Shown piece by piece: positions 27,001 to 38,009 of a stretch of 64,000 nucleotides of DNA. Source of the stretch: Bradysia coprophila (taxonomy: Eukaryota; Arthropoda; Insecta; Diptera; Sciaridae); assembly GCF_014529535.1 (NCBI RefSeq), contig NW_023503305.1, positions 1,026,069 to 1,090,068 of the forward strand, given 5' to 3'. The notes beneath the pieces are model-generated. The model ran no database searches, was not told the origin of the DNA, and saw nothing but the letters and a program-made list of their open reading frames with translations. Made by a program: the position numbers and the translations under genes. How positions within the stretch are numbered: the first letter of the stretch is position 1; every line of letters starts with the position of its first letter.

Positions 27001-28909
27001 ATAATTTTTTTCATCTGCAGATGGAGTAATTGTCAATCACACGAGCTTCACTTTCCCCAAAGTTTTGTATTTTACTTAAGCTTACCTCGAAGGCTACACA
27101 ACACTTAACCCATGGACTTCCGATGTGGTGTTTACACCGAGGATTTTATTATTCTCCATTTACTCCAGTTCCTTCGACATTTCTCTGATTTTTGTAGTTA
27201 TAAATATCTAAATGTCTAAAATTGTGTCAACAAGTTCAAAAAGGGAGGAAATGTTCGCTTTCTCACGTGAGACAATTGTTAAGCTTTCGGGAAAAACTTG
27301 TGGGAAAGAGTGATCCTACAAATTGAAACGAAAATAAAGTCCGACACACCTGCTACCATTTGTTAGAAAAATTTGAACGTCAAACGGTCATACTGTTACG
27401 TATTGATTTTTGTTTTCATTTTTTTCCCTTTAATTTTACAAGATACACTGCGAGAATTTATTTCTAGAAACTACATCATGCCAAAAAGCTTCGCCATATG
27501 TTACCAAAAGGAAAAGTTTCGAAGGTATTGTTTACAAACAAAAAAACAAAACGAAAGATATTGTTGTGTGTCGCCGTGTAGTTTCTAAAAATTTATTACA
27601 GTAAACGTCATTGTTTCAGCTGCTTTCCAGCTGGTTCACTCATAAAGCAAAACGGCTAATTCGTCTTTACACGGTCCTACCACCACCACGCGCGTGACTC
27701 GTATAGATACGCATAAACACTTTTGTTTGTATGAGTGGACCAGCTGAAAAACAGCAACAGCAAATTCCCATATAAATTTCTCTGGCATCGATTGTATTCG
27801 TTTTTATTGGTTATTCTGTTAAGCTCAGTAAAAGTGACGGCCATTTTTTTTCGTCGTCCTACTGTGACATGAGTTCCGGCATATTTAATTTCGGCCAAAA
27901 CTTCAGTCTTCCATTCATACGAAATACTCTTTCAATTCATTAGAGAAACAAAGGCTTCTGTTTTTCGTAGTGCTGCTTGCGTCTTTTTACATTGTTGGAA
28001 AACTCTAAGCTGACGAGAGAGCTTTTGAAAAGTGGTGACTAAAACTATAAAAATCTTGGATTGATTAGAAAACTTTTACAAAATTTTCCAACCGGGATGA
28101 ATGGATTTGAGTTGTTTATCATCAGACAGCTTATAGCTTAGTTGTGAAAATAAGATTTGAAATTACAGTGGAGCCGATTAAACTGGCGTTGATCAGTGTC
28201 AACTTCCGCTGAATTTTCGATTTGAGTTACTCGTTCTGAGGACAATTACTCAAACATTAACTTACGAGATCACAAAACCTATTGTTTTATGAATCGATGG
28301 ATATCTAAGATTACAAATCTAATAAATCGAGTAGAATTCGCATAAAAATCAAAGAGAATCACTAACAACGATCATACCAGAACAACAACTACCATAAAAA
28401 AGGAAAGGAAATTTCTGTTGACAATCCTTTCCTGAATCATAAAGCTTTCGTATTTGTCACTTCAATATATCAAAATAAGCAATAATGTGCTTGCATGTCG
28501 CAAATGAAAATAGAACTGAAACATGAACAGACATCAAACTTCAAGTCAGAGTTTTATTAATTATTTCGATTTTGTCCATATGAATGTAGGTGTTTGACGA
28601 TGTGGCCATTGAATTGACAATGGCTCTGTTACAGTTTTTCAATGCAAAGCCATCGGAAGAACATTTATACCGTACGTTAAAAGCGCTTGGTAAATTCGTT
28701 ACGGTGAGTATTCACACATTGAATTGATGCAGTAAAACTGGGCTTCAATTTTCCTTTTGAATGGTTTTAATGGAAATCCATTTCATGTGTAGGTATCACC
28801 TGATATCCCACAATTGGTACAAATGATTGGTCCTCATCCAAATACATTTAAAGGAACAAGTCCTAGAGTCGATGAACTTATTGAGGAAATTTCGAAGAAG
28901 GTCCGCTAA
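21058..28909 (+). CDS. PPPDE/DeSI-type peptidase fused to a PUL domain
   Basis: Nine coding exons: 21058-21148, 21215-21306, 23811-23920, 25011-25165, 25224-25645, 25717-26052, 26125-26313, 28590-28703, 28793-28909; 541 residues, phases consistent. Residues 10-147 match desumoylating isopeptidase 1 (VDLYIYDLTQGMAR, then GVWHTAVVVYGREYFFG, then KHNCNSFSEDL). The His39/Cys109 pair fits the papain-like catalytic dyad of this family, which removes SUMO or acts as a small thioesterase. A linker follows with a strongly lysine-rich helix at about 195-216 and an acidic/serine stretch. From about residue 291 to the end the sequence is helical and reads as a PUL domain, the ARM-like fold that in PLAA binds the Cdc48/p97 C-terminus. 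That would link deSUMOylation or de-ubiquitination to the segregase, which is inference. The ATG lies two bases after a splice acceptor, so a non-coding 5' exon exists upstream. PUL assignment is from pattern memory. Confidence 0.9.
27613..27758. repeat. Palindromic insertion in intron 7 of the DeSI-PUL gene
   Basis: GTTTCAGCTG, CCAGCTGG and TTCACTCATA on the left are mirrored by TATGAGTGGACCAGCTG and a GTTGCTGTTT complement on the right. Arms are about 38 bp with a 70-bp centre. Looks like a MITE or degenerate foldback; no target duplication was confirmed. Confidence 0.55.
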
Positions 28910-29131
28910 CCGTTTGCAGAAATTGATATTAACACGAAAAATGCAATTTTCTTTTGCAAATTTATTATCGTCTAAAGTAACAAAAAAAAATGGAATAAAC
29001 ACGACACGAATTTTTCTCCAAATTCTTTTCTTTAATTGGTTTTTATAAAACGACCGACAAACTAATTTTTTTTTAAACTTTTTTATTAGATTTTATAAAA
29101 TTTACAGCGAGAGAAATTTAAGATCCAACAG

Positions 29132-29252
29132 ATTTCAATCAAAATTGCTATTCATTCCACATGAGTATGCAACATTATGTCGTACGACGTATTCATGTGT
29201 AGTGTAAGTAAGTGTATGGTAACGTCGCATGTGAAATGAATTCGATTGAAAT
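29132..29252. repeat. MITE with CATTCCACATG arms, copy 1
   Basis: The left arm has ATTTCAATC, then GCTATTCATTCCACATG; the right arm has CATGTGAAATGAATTCGATT then GAAAT. Total about 121 bp. The same arm design, (A)CAATC with seven spacer bases then ATTCATTCCACATG, is present at 47314-47425, so this is a repeat family rather than a chance hairpin. Confidence 0.7.
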
Positions 29253-30032
29253 TGTCAGATTTTATAGTTCCACGGCTGTATCAGTTTTTTCTATCACAAA
29301 TTTAATGTAGAAAACATTTTCATTGAATGAGGAAATGTTCAAAAATGAAAAATTAAAATTTTGCATTTCTAAAACAAAAACGAGTAAATTAATCCAATAT
29401 TTAGATTCAAATTCAATGAAGAAAGTCTCTAGCATTTTATTCTATTGTTTCTGTTCAATTTTTTTTACTGATTTTAAGCTGGTTGTAACTGTAAGTTATT
29501 AAACAAATAATTTATTAAACTTTTTGAAAACAGTGCATTTGAGTTGATTTTTATTTAACACAATTCCGTTGTCCACTGTGGCCGGCTCTCCTCATTGGTG
29601 ACAATTTTACACCTACTATTTTAGCTGATGTGAACACTGGAACATAAGGATGTCATTCGTACTCGTTGCAAGGCTCGGAGGTCAACAATTGACTCTACTT
29701 GAAACTACTGGTTACCCAAATTTTCATACAAATTTTCAGGTATTCCTGTCAGTTTTCAGTTCAGATGTGACCTGATCACTATGTTCAGGTTTCAGGTAAA
29801 TTCAGGTCAGGTCAAAATTGATTGAATCAGTTTCTGGTATTTTCAGTTCAGCTTTCAGGTAAACCTGACCTGTTTCGAGCTTTAACTCGTTGTAATCATA
29901 CTTCAATTTCAATTAATCAAATGTTACCATTTTGTTAATTATAATATAAATCGATGAGCGTGTTATCAATATTTGTAGTGAATATCGGTATCGCTCAATT
30001 GTTCCAAAATCAATTTATTTTTGCCAAATTAA

Positions 30033-30061
30033 TTTCGACATCAAATTGATGCCCTCATCAG
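30033..30061 (-). other. Hammerhead-core-like motif (minus strand)
   Basis: On the minus strand the sequence reads CTGATGAG, then a stem GGCATCA-ATT-TGATGTC, then GAAA. CUGAUGA, helix II, GAAA is the conserved core order of hammerhead ribozymes. One extra base sits between CTGATGA and the helix. Upstream GCCA and downstream TGGC could pair, which is not the hammerhead arrangement, so catalytic activity is doubtful. The same layout occurs at 34355-34384. Confidence 0.35.
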
Positions 30062-30138
30062 TGGCTGAAAACATTAATTTCATGAGGACTTAATCATTCA
30101 GGCATTCAACTAGATTGAGTGTAACTAACTAATCATAA

Positions 30139-32134
30139 ACAAGGCATCAGAACAGTCGGAGCGTTTGCTGCGACTTAGCCCCGTACGACCCGTAATCCTA
30201 TTCCGCCCGGAACCCTAATACGTCTACAACCCTCTAATGCGTCTGTTACCAAAATGCAGGTCAAGTTGGGCATGATCAAATTTACTGAAAGTGTTCATTT
30301 TTAAAATTGCGCATAGCGCAATTACGAAAGCCCGTACGAAGTACCTCTCAAATAAAACCAACAATTTACGACATTATTTTAGAAACCCAATTTTTTTTGC
30401 TAACTTTCCATTGGGTATTCATATTCAATTACCTCTCAAATAAAACAAAAATTAGCAAAATCGGATGATATTTACTCGATTTATGTGCAAAAAACACTTA
30501 GGGCCGAGTAGCGGCCTTAGTCCAAGGGCCCAAATTTAAAACTTTTTTATGCCACCATTTCGGCATTCAATTATCTCTCAAATGAAACAAAAACTAGCAA
30601 AATCGGATGAGATTTACTCGATTTATGTGCAAAAAACACTTAGGGCCGAGTAGCGGCCTTAGTTCAAGGGACCAAATTTGAAACTCTTTTCGCCACGTTC
30701 TTTTCGGTATTCAATTACCTCTCAAATAAAACAAAAATTAGCAAAATCGGATGAGATTTACTCGATTTATGTGCAAAAAACACTTAGGGCCGAGTAGCGG
30801 CCTTAGTCCAAGGGCCCAAATTTAAAACTTTTTATGCCACCATTCTATTCGGCATTCAATTACCTCTCAAATGAATCAAAAGCTAGCAAAATCGGACGAG
30901 ATTTACTCGATTTATGTGCAAAAAACACTTAGGGCCGAGTAACGACTTTTGAGCCCTCCCAACGAGCCCGCGTTGCATCTTACCCAAAAACAATGTTCAG
31001 CAACTTTGTTCTACTCGTCAATACCTTTCATTTGATATATCACAAGCAGCTATTGCGTGCGTATTTTGGTAGATATCGTCGAACGACTGAAAAACACCTA
31101 TAGGGCCCTAGCTCTGGAAGGGCCGACCTTACCATGCCCATTTTCGAACTTGACCTTACTTTTGTCGATACCAATCGGGGAAAAAAAGGATTTTGAAAAA
31201 AGGTTGTGATTTAGTCAAGCTAGAGGGGTCACAGACGGACGGACGAGTAGAACAAAGTTGCAGAACATTGTTTTTGGGTAAGATGCAACGCGGGCTTGTT
31301 GGGAGGGCTCAAAGTTCGTTACTCGGCCCTAAGTGTTTTTTGCACATAAATCGAGTAAATCTCATCCGATTTTGCTAGATTTAGTTTTTTATGGAAGGTA
31401 ATTGAATACCGAAAAGAACGTGGCAAAAAAAGTTTCAAATTTGGGCCCTTGGACTAAGGCCGCCACTCGGCCCTAAGTGTTTTTTGCACATAAATCGAGT
31501 AAATCTCATCCGATTTTGCTAGATTTAGTTTTTTATGGAAGGTAATTGAATACCGAAAAGAACGTGGCGAAAAAAGTTTCAAATTTGGGCCCTTGGACTA
31601 AGGCCGCTCCTCGGCTCTAAGTGTTTTTTGCACATAAATCGAGTAAATCTCATCCGATTTTGCTAGTTTTTGTTTCATTTGAGAGGTAATTGAATACCCA
31701 ATGGAAGGTTGGCAAAAAACGTTGGGTTTCTAAAATAATGTCGTAAATTGTTGGTTTCATTTGAGAGGTACTTCGTACGGGCTTTCGTAATTGCGCTATG
31801 CGCAATTTTAAAAATGAACAGTTTCAGTAAATTTGACCGTGCCCAACTTGACTTGCATTTTGGTAACAGACGCATTAGAGGGTTGTAGACGTATTAGGGT
31901 TCCGGGCGTATTACGGCTACGGACGTATTATGGTTACGGACGAAATAGGATTACGGGTCGTACGGGGCTAAGTCGCAGCAAACGCTCCGACTGTTCTGAT
32001 GCCTTGTTTTTATTGCGGATTCGTAGTCTATGAACATAACCAAATGCTTTGCCCTTACTGTCTGCTTCCAATTCGACGTGTTACAAACGGCATATTAATC
32101 TTATAAGCCCCCAGTACTTCGTACGGGGCTAAAA
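30139..32134. mobile_element. Foldback element with tandem 144-bp units in both arms
   Basis: The left arm (30139-31024) and right arm (31240-32009) are reverse complements at the level of 0.8 kb. Outer ends read ACAAGGCATCAGAACAGTCG and its complement. Within the left arm a unit of about 144 bp (TTTACTCGATTTATGTGCAA, then AACACTTAGGGCCGAG) repeats four times, at roughly 30461, 30603, 30747 and 30893. The right arm has three units (31366, 31510, 31654). The middle, about 31025-31239, is present once. On the right an extra 120 bp (to AGTACTTCGTACGGGGCT at 32109-32126) matches the start of the half copy at 38383. No transposase frame is visible, so it is non-autonomous and mobilised, if at all, in trans. 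The structure resembles Foldback-type elements of flies. Confidence 0.8.
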
Positions 32135-32283
32135 ACACAAATTCGTGTAACAATGCAACAGCACACAGTGCAAATTTCACCAGAATTTCAGATAATGTTT
32201 TTTTTTTTCAGATGATTTTAATATATTTACTCAAAATTACTATATGACAATTAATCATATTCCGTTTGTGTATTTATATTAAA

Positions 32284-32517
32284 TTAATCTCCTCCAACCC
32301 AGAGGTGTATGGGACTCTGCCCAAAATCGATGCAGCAGATAATGTTATTATACGTCGACGACAAGAATATACAATCAGTCTGTTTGTCAATCATTTCTAG
32401 AATGTCTCTCTTCTTTTGATTACTTTCTCGATAGACAATTTTAACATCTTCCCATAGCGGTGTGTGACCAGTAGAAATCGCATGATCACATTTTGTGTTC
32501 AATTTTAGTTTACACAA
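32284..32517 (-). pseudogene. C-terminal remnant of a Penelope-like retroelement ORF
   Basis: The minus-strand frame encodes CDHAISTGHTPLWEDVKIVY, then KKRDILEMID, then LSSTYNNII. This aligns with the last 65 residues of the intact-looking frame at 32834-33982 (DHSAITEH, WDDVEILEFE, KKRCVLEMI, ATAYNNII). It lacks about seven residues between EMI and DKQT, and the divergence shows it is a different copy. The rest of the element is absent, so this is a 5'-truncated relic. It points away from the plus-strand copy. Confidence 0.75.
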
Positions 32518-32660
32518 GGAAGATTTTCATTTCCAAAAATGTAGTCAGGAAAAATTTACCGTATGCAATTACGAAAGTGATATTCGACATGTTTTCTGAT
32601 TTGGAAGTTCTTAAGGTTTGTAATTGATTCCACAAGGATTTAGTTGTACAAATGGTGTTA

Positions 32661-32766
32661 AGGAATCTCGCGCCACGTCATTCACAATAATTCACAAAGT
32701 GACATCTTCCTTATACAAAATGTGTCAAAATGTGAATTATTGTGAATGACGTGGCGCGAGATTCCT
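32661..32766. repeat. Inverted repeat between two Penelope remnants
   Basis: AGGAATCTCGCGCCACGTCA followed by TTCACAATAATTCACA is repeated in exact mirror image, with a 35-bp centre; arms are about 36 bp and nearly identical, implying recent insertion or selection. It separates the minus-strand relic (ending at 32517) from the plus-strand Penelope frame (open from 32834). It may be a MITE; no clean target duplication was seen. Confidence 0.75.
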
Positions 32767-32833
32767 AGCAACCGTACAAATGCCTAAATTTTTGTTAAGC
32801 ACTCGCTCGCAACATGTCAGAGTGAATTGCTAA

Positions 32834-33982
32834 AATAAAAAAATTCAGATTTCGTTTGCCAAAAAATTTTGTGTGGAATCAATTACAAACCAAAACAACT
32901 TCCGCATCTACTCCAGAAGATGTAAGATCTTTTATAAACAAATTTTTGGCGCACCAATGGGTTCACCGTCATCACCAGTTTTTGCAGATTTAATTCTTGA
33001 AATTCTGGAAGAAGTGGTCATCAATAAGCTTGGTTTCAAGCTACCTTTCTTCTGGAGATATGTTGATGATATACTCACAGCGGTTCCAGAGGACAAAGCA
33101 GATCAGATTCTGAAAGCATTTAATGACTACAACCCACATGTACAATTCACCATTGAAAAAGAATCCAATCAAAGAATTTCGTTTTTAGAATTGGTTATCA
33201 TAAGAGACGGTTGTAGTATTAAATTGGATTGGTATCATAAACCATCATGGTCAGGCAGATACATGAATTTTGAATCCCACCTTCCATTGGCCTACAAGAA
33301 AAACACAGTCGCTTTGTTGACTGAAAAGATTTTGGTACTATCTGACCCAGATTTTCAAGAACAAAATTTCCAATTACTAAGGAACACGTTGCAGTCTAAT
33401 GGATATCCTAGCAAATTGACGGAAGACATCATTAGTAAAACGAAGTTGAAGATTGCAGAAAAAGACAGCCGTTCAACCCACGATCCACTACCAGCTCATG
33501 GACTGCAACATGATAAGCCAACTGTAGCAATTCCGTATTCCAGAGGCTTGTTTGAAAGTCTGAAATCAATTTGCAAAGAACATTTTACAACAGTTGGTAG
33601 AGGTGACAATAATGTTAAAAAATGTTGTTTCAGTAGACTGAAAGATAAGACAGTCAAGTTGGAACAATCTAATGTTGTTTACAAAGTCCCATGCTCTTGC
33701 GATGCCATTTACATTAGACAGACGAAACAGAAGTTGAAAAGAAGAATGTACCAGCATAAATACAACGCCAAGATCAAGAACATTGATCATAGTGCCATCA
33801 CCGAACATGATGTTACATTAAATCATGAACCGAAGTGGGACGATGTAGAAATCCTCGAATTTGAATACAACAAGAAGAAACGTTGTGTTTTAGAAATGAT
33901 CCACATAAGGAAGAACCCAAATTGCATCAACAAACAGAAAGAATCAGTTTTTATAGCGACTGCATACAATAACATCATTTGA
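32834..33982 (+). mobile_element. Penelope-like retroelement, RT and GIY-YIG part, 5'-truncated
   Basis: Open from 32834 to the TGA at 33982, about 380 residues. Reverse transcriptase motifs are clear: FYKQIFGAPMGSPSSPVFAD (motif B), WRYVDDILTAVP (catalytic YVDD), RISFLELVI and WYHKPSWSGRYMNF. A GIY-YIG-type endonuclease domain follows (NVVYKVPCSCDAIYI, then KLKRRMYQH, ending DVEILEFE and VLEMIHIRKN). RT followed by GIY-YIG is diagnostic of Penelope-like elements. The fingers with the first catalytic Asp motif lie upstream of the open frame and are missing, and the expected Gly in YIGQT is Arg (YIRQT). So this copy is truncated and probably dead, although its last 380 codons stay open, which suggests fairly recent loss. 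Confidence 0.88.
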
Positions 33983-34354
33983 ATTGTCGCGCCGAATGAG
34001 AATGCCATTAAAGTTTTGTTAGTCGTACTTTTGTAAAACGGATGGCAAAGCTTTTCTAGGAAGTGGCTTTTTATGTTTTCAAAGTTACTGTAGTGATTTT
34101 GCCGGTTGTGGAGGAGTTTTTTCTGATTTTTTTAATGTTTTTACACGGAGTGTTTGTTTCTGTAAGTTGATTTTGCTAATGTAGTGCGAGTAGCATTTTC
34201 TTATAATCTGTTTTATTTATGATTTATGCAGACGGAACCTTTGTTGTGGGCAGTTTTTGCTATTTTGTACGAATGTAGTTATACATAGGTACGCTGTGTC
34301 TCTTTATACAGCAATGATTTGTGTTTTTATCAATGAATTATTTTTATTACAGCC

Positions 34355-34384
34355 CTGATGATGTTCTTGAATTAAGAACGAAAC
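34355..34384 (+). other. Hammerhead-core-like motif downstream of the Penelope ORF
   Basis: CTGATGAT, a 6-bp stem GTTCTT-GAATT-AAGAAC, then GAAAC. Hammerhead ribozymes are known in Penelope-like elements, in their terminal repeats, and this sits 370 bp after the Penelope stop codon. The helix is perfect, but there is one extra T after CTGATGA. Helix III would be only two base pairs (AC-TA-GT) and I found no good helix I. It could be a decayed ribozyme or a coincidental motif. Confidence 0.4.
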
Positions 34385-34964
34385 TAGTATATTTTAGCTG
34401 CACCCAATGCCTACAACTGAATGCGAGAAGGCAGCATAGCTGCCTTAACCATCACTCTAGGTTTCATTTAGTAATTGCGTTTGTTACATTTGTTAAATTT
34501 TGAGGTCAAATTTGCCGTAGAATTTCTCGTTAAAGACATGTAGACTAAAGGGTCATTCAAGAAATGCACGCGCAAAAAAGTATGATTATTAGACCCTTTC
34601 CCACTGTGTACAGCAAAATGTATGAAGTATACGCTTTTGTTAAATTCCTGCTCACCTATAGAGATTGAGCATACATTTCGTAAAAGGGAAAATCCGGTGA
34701 GGTTGAGCTATTTTAGAGTTTCCGCTACATTTTGAAATAAATTGGCAAAAACTGACAATCTAAATATTCATTGATCAGCTCACAAATAATTGAAATAAAA
34801 AACACCTCTTACGATCTGATAGAAAATTCTGTCTACCGCGTTCAACTCATGTTAAATGATTTCGTTTATGCAAAGATAAACCCAAACTCCCTCTCCGAGC
34901 TGATACATAATGCTAGTCCTACCACACAGAAATATAATCCATTACATAACTCAGGATAAAAATG

Positions 34965-35040
34965 AAAAGTCTAGTTTCGTGTGTTTATTATTGGCTTCGC
35001 CTCGGATCAACAAAATTCACACGAAAACTCTACTTTTCAA
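34965..35040. repeat. Hairpin with GGCTTCGCCTCGG loop
   Basis: GAAAAGTCTAGTTTCGTGTG on the left is mirrored by CACACGAAAACTCTACTTTT on the right, with TTGGCTTCGCCTCGGATCAA in the loop. The loop is the complement of the GAGCCGAAGGCGAGG type found at 15644-15768. A related right-hand arm (CGCCTCGATTTAACAAATTT, then ACGAAAACTCAACTTTT) is seen at 16993-17032. Confidence 0.55.
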
Positions 35041-37836
35041 CTTTTTGACCAAGTAAATAACTATTTCATAACATTGGATTGTCCATTGTCTTTACATGCC
35101 CAACCTATTTGTGAATTTATAATGCCAATCGAATAATGAATCAAACATCATGACCATACACAGTATTTGCAGATAAGGAAACCTCGGAATTATTAATCTT
35201 GTCAGAGAACCAACGGTTCGATATGTATAGCATCTTAACTCGTAACAGCAAAATTTGTTTTTCACTGCTGTTGCACTTTTTGAATGGTCTTAATCGACAC
35301 ATCTAAAGATACCTACTGAATATAATGTACATACATTTTTGAAATGTTATCCAATGAGCAATTAAGTCTGAGTTGATGCGACTTCTTAGACTCCTAATAT
35401 TTTGTTTGATACTATATGTGTATCTCGGCGCGATATAATCATTAAAGTCTGTTACTTCTGTTGTTAAAAGAATCGCCCATTGACACAAAATCTATTGCTT
35501 CATTCGTTTTAACATGCATTCCACTATATAACACACCATTAAACGAGGGTCATTGCTTATTTTTGTTGTTACTGTGGATAACATATGGCTGATGGCAGCA
35601 AGAGTTTGTTGATGATTGTAAAAACCAATTATGTAATTGCATTCAATTCATTTCTTATTAGCAATTGAAGCAGCTTTGATTTCGATCAGGATTCCTCCAT
35701 GGAGTTACACTCCCAGCATAACTCATCTACGAGTACCACATTTTTCGACCATTTCATTTTGATCATCCTTTTGAAGTGACCATGACTTAGTTTATGAGTG
35801 ACATTTTCAACCGTTCGTCTAGTATTTGAAAAGTATAAAAAAGATTTTGCTAAGCACTGAATCGTCATAATCTTGAGTTTCTAGAGCAAAAGCCGGAAAT
35901 CATGGTGGAATGTTGAAAACGCCGCCACAGACACATTTTATTTTAGGAATTGGCAATAAAGCGGTCGTTTTCATTTTGGTTTTGTGAATCTACACAAATA
36001 AAATGAATCTTTTAATCTGTATTTTCCTCCAACAAAAAATGATATTACAACATTGAAGGTTCAGCGCCAGCTTCAACGTAAATAGCTAATTGCTTTATCA
36101 CACCATTTGCTTATTTATTTTATTTAGGTACACATTTTACACCATTAACCGACAAAAAAATGTGGATCACTTAAGTTTATGTTAGTTGTGTCAATATTGA
36201 CAAGCCTATTAATAACTATTCACTTGAAGTCTCTCGGTCGATTGTTATATGAATTACAGTCTAAATAGCCGTGTCCCTAAATTGCAGTTTGATGCGGATG
36301 AATGTTATAAAACGGCCGAGTGGGGGAGAAGGGAAAGACTTGCTCTTCACATCGGGACAAAGTTTTGTCTTCTTATTTTACGATTATGACTCATTGGGAT
36401 GATTCCCGGTTCTTATAGTATTTGTTCTTCATTTTTTACTCTCAATCAGTTCGCTTTGTTAAAACGAATTGAAAGTTTACAAACGAATTGGAATTTCAAT
36501 CAGTTTATGTCGTTCACTTTTATTGGACGGTATATCGTTTCCTCCATAAAATTGATGCTTAAGTTACACTAAAATCTTTCAAGTTGATTCAAATTATTAT
36601 CAGTCGATAAATGGCTTAAAAACCAACCAGGCCCGAACTCTAAGAATTCTACGGAACATTTAAACAAACCGCTATATTAAAATTCAAAATTTTCAATCGA
36701 AGCATTTTTCAATGAAACTTGACGGTGTGAGTCGAATTTCACGCTACAATCGATGTACACGATTTTCTTAATTGGAACGTTGCATGCGAGTATATCATGT
36801 ATTTTAGTGCAAAAGGATTTTCTTCGATTTTAAAAAATCTTTTATTTCGATTTGAAAAGGATTTCTAACATTTTCACGCAATTTTTACCGACTATTTTTT
36901 GATTTTTTTAAATTTTAATTTTCAAGGATGTTTTGAAGGATTTTCAACGAAATTGAAATTTTTTTGGAACAATTTTCAACGAATTTGGAGATTTTTTTAA
37001 CAAACGATTTTCTTGTAAGTGCAAAGACATTTTCGATGTTTATCTGACCCTAGGTTAAATCCATCCCTTAATTTAATCGAAAATGTACAATACGATAATG
37101 ATACAAAACAATTATTTGATTGAAAACTTCCGAAAGTCCCACTCTGACGGAAAATGTTCTCAATCAAAGTTTTGAGAGCGAACAGTCCGCCAAAAATGAT
37201 AACATCTTACAATTATTGCCGGGATTTTCTGATAAAGTTTAAAAAGAAACTGAACGTAAGGTAAAAACCGATTTTTTAATTTATTATTTTAGTTGAAGAT
37301 TTTCGTCATTTGTTCTGTAGTGGTTGTCATATAAGAAAAATTTTTGTATTCTCATAGACGTTGATTGCAAGTACGTAAAATTTACTGATTCAATAATTGA
37401 ATTTAATGTGCAGTGTGAGTGTGTGCGTGGAGAAATAATTATTGCTTTAATGGTTATAATTGATTGGCAATTTGTGTTCAATTAGCGCTTCGTGAATTAT
37501 TTAAAAATGTATCTTCGTAATCGTTACATCCTAAGAAGTACACTATGTGTAATTACGAGGAGTGTCTAATTTTGATCGAAAGATTACCCAAGAATGTAGA
37601 GCTGGGTGGACTCAGTGTCCATATTACAATTTAATAGCAGAATACTTACTGGCCCATGTTATCAACCAAGTTGACACATTAAGTGCAAAGGTTTACTAAG
37701 TCTGGGGGGCCAGCAGATGTGACTACACAGACTAGATGATAAATGCTAAAAACGTTTTTATTCAAGTGTGACAATATGGGTTCATTTGAAAAAAATGAAT
37801 GCGGAAGTTTCTTCGTTACAACGTAAAAAGCTCAAT

Positions 37837-38009
37837 ACTGACAAAAAAAAAGTTGAAAACTTCACCTGGAGCGGTAACTTTGTCTCCAGGTAACCTACAT
37901 TTTGTCACAGCTGCATTTTTGATATGGGGTGCTACATCTGTAGAAGCTAATCTAGATCTGGAGACAAAGTTACCCGCTACAGTTAAGATTTTGAACTATT
38001 TTTTGTAAT
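37837..38009. repeat. MITE with ACTGACAAAAAA ends, copy 1 (degenerate)
   Basis: ACTGACAAAAAAAAAGTTGA and GGTAACTTTGTCTCCAGGTA on the left are mirrored by GGAGACAAAGTTACCCG and TTTTGAACTATTTTTTG on the right. About 173 bp. The better preserved copy is at 56098-56252; the shared interior CTTTGTCTCCAGGTAA shows common descent. Confidence 0.7.

Larger units (their letters stand above)
28910..30138. other. 3' flank of the DeSI-PUL gene and intergenic DNA
   Basis: AT-rich, with no recognisable exon. It holds the MITE at 29132-29252. Around 29740-29880 there is a short cluster of TCAGGT-type words (CAGGTTTCAGGTAAATTCAG and relatives), which also occurs near 24690-24760 in intron 3 and is probably a degenerate repeat. 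A hammerhead-core-like motif at 30033-30061 is listed separately. Confidence 0.5.

Noticed and set aside
30425-30955. CRISPR-like array (regular repeats of about 144 bp)
   Set aside because: The units are contiguous tandem repeats without unique spacers, in an animal nuclear genome, and are mirrored in the other arm.
31193-31378. Short frames inside the foldback element as a transposase
   Set aside because: They are unrelated between the arms, too short, and broken in the half copy at 38383-39362.
34321-34503. Small frame containing SPDDVLELRTKLV as a second Penelope ORF
   Set aside because: It is the translation of the hammerhead-like CTGATGAT-stem-GAAAC motif and flanks; a nucleotide-level structure explains it better than a protein.
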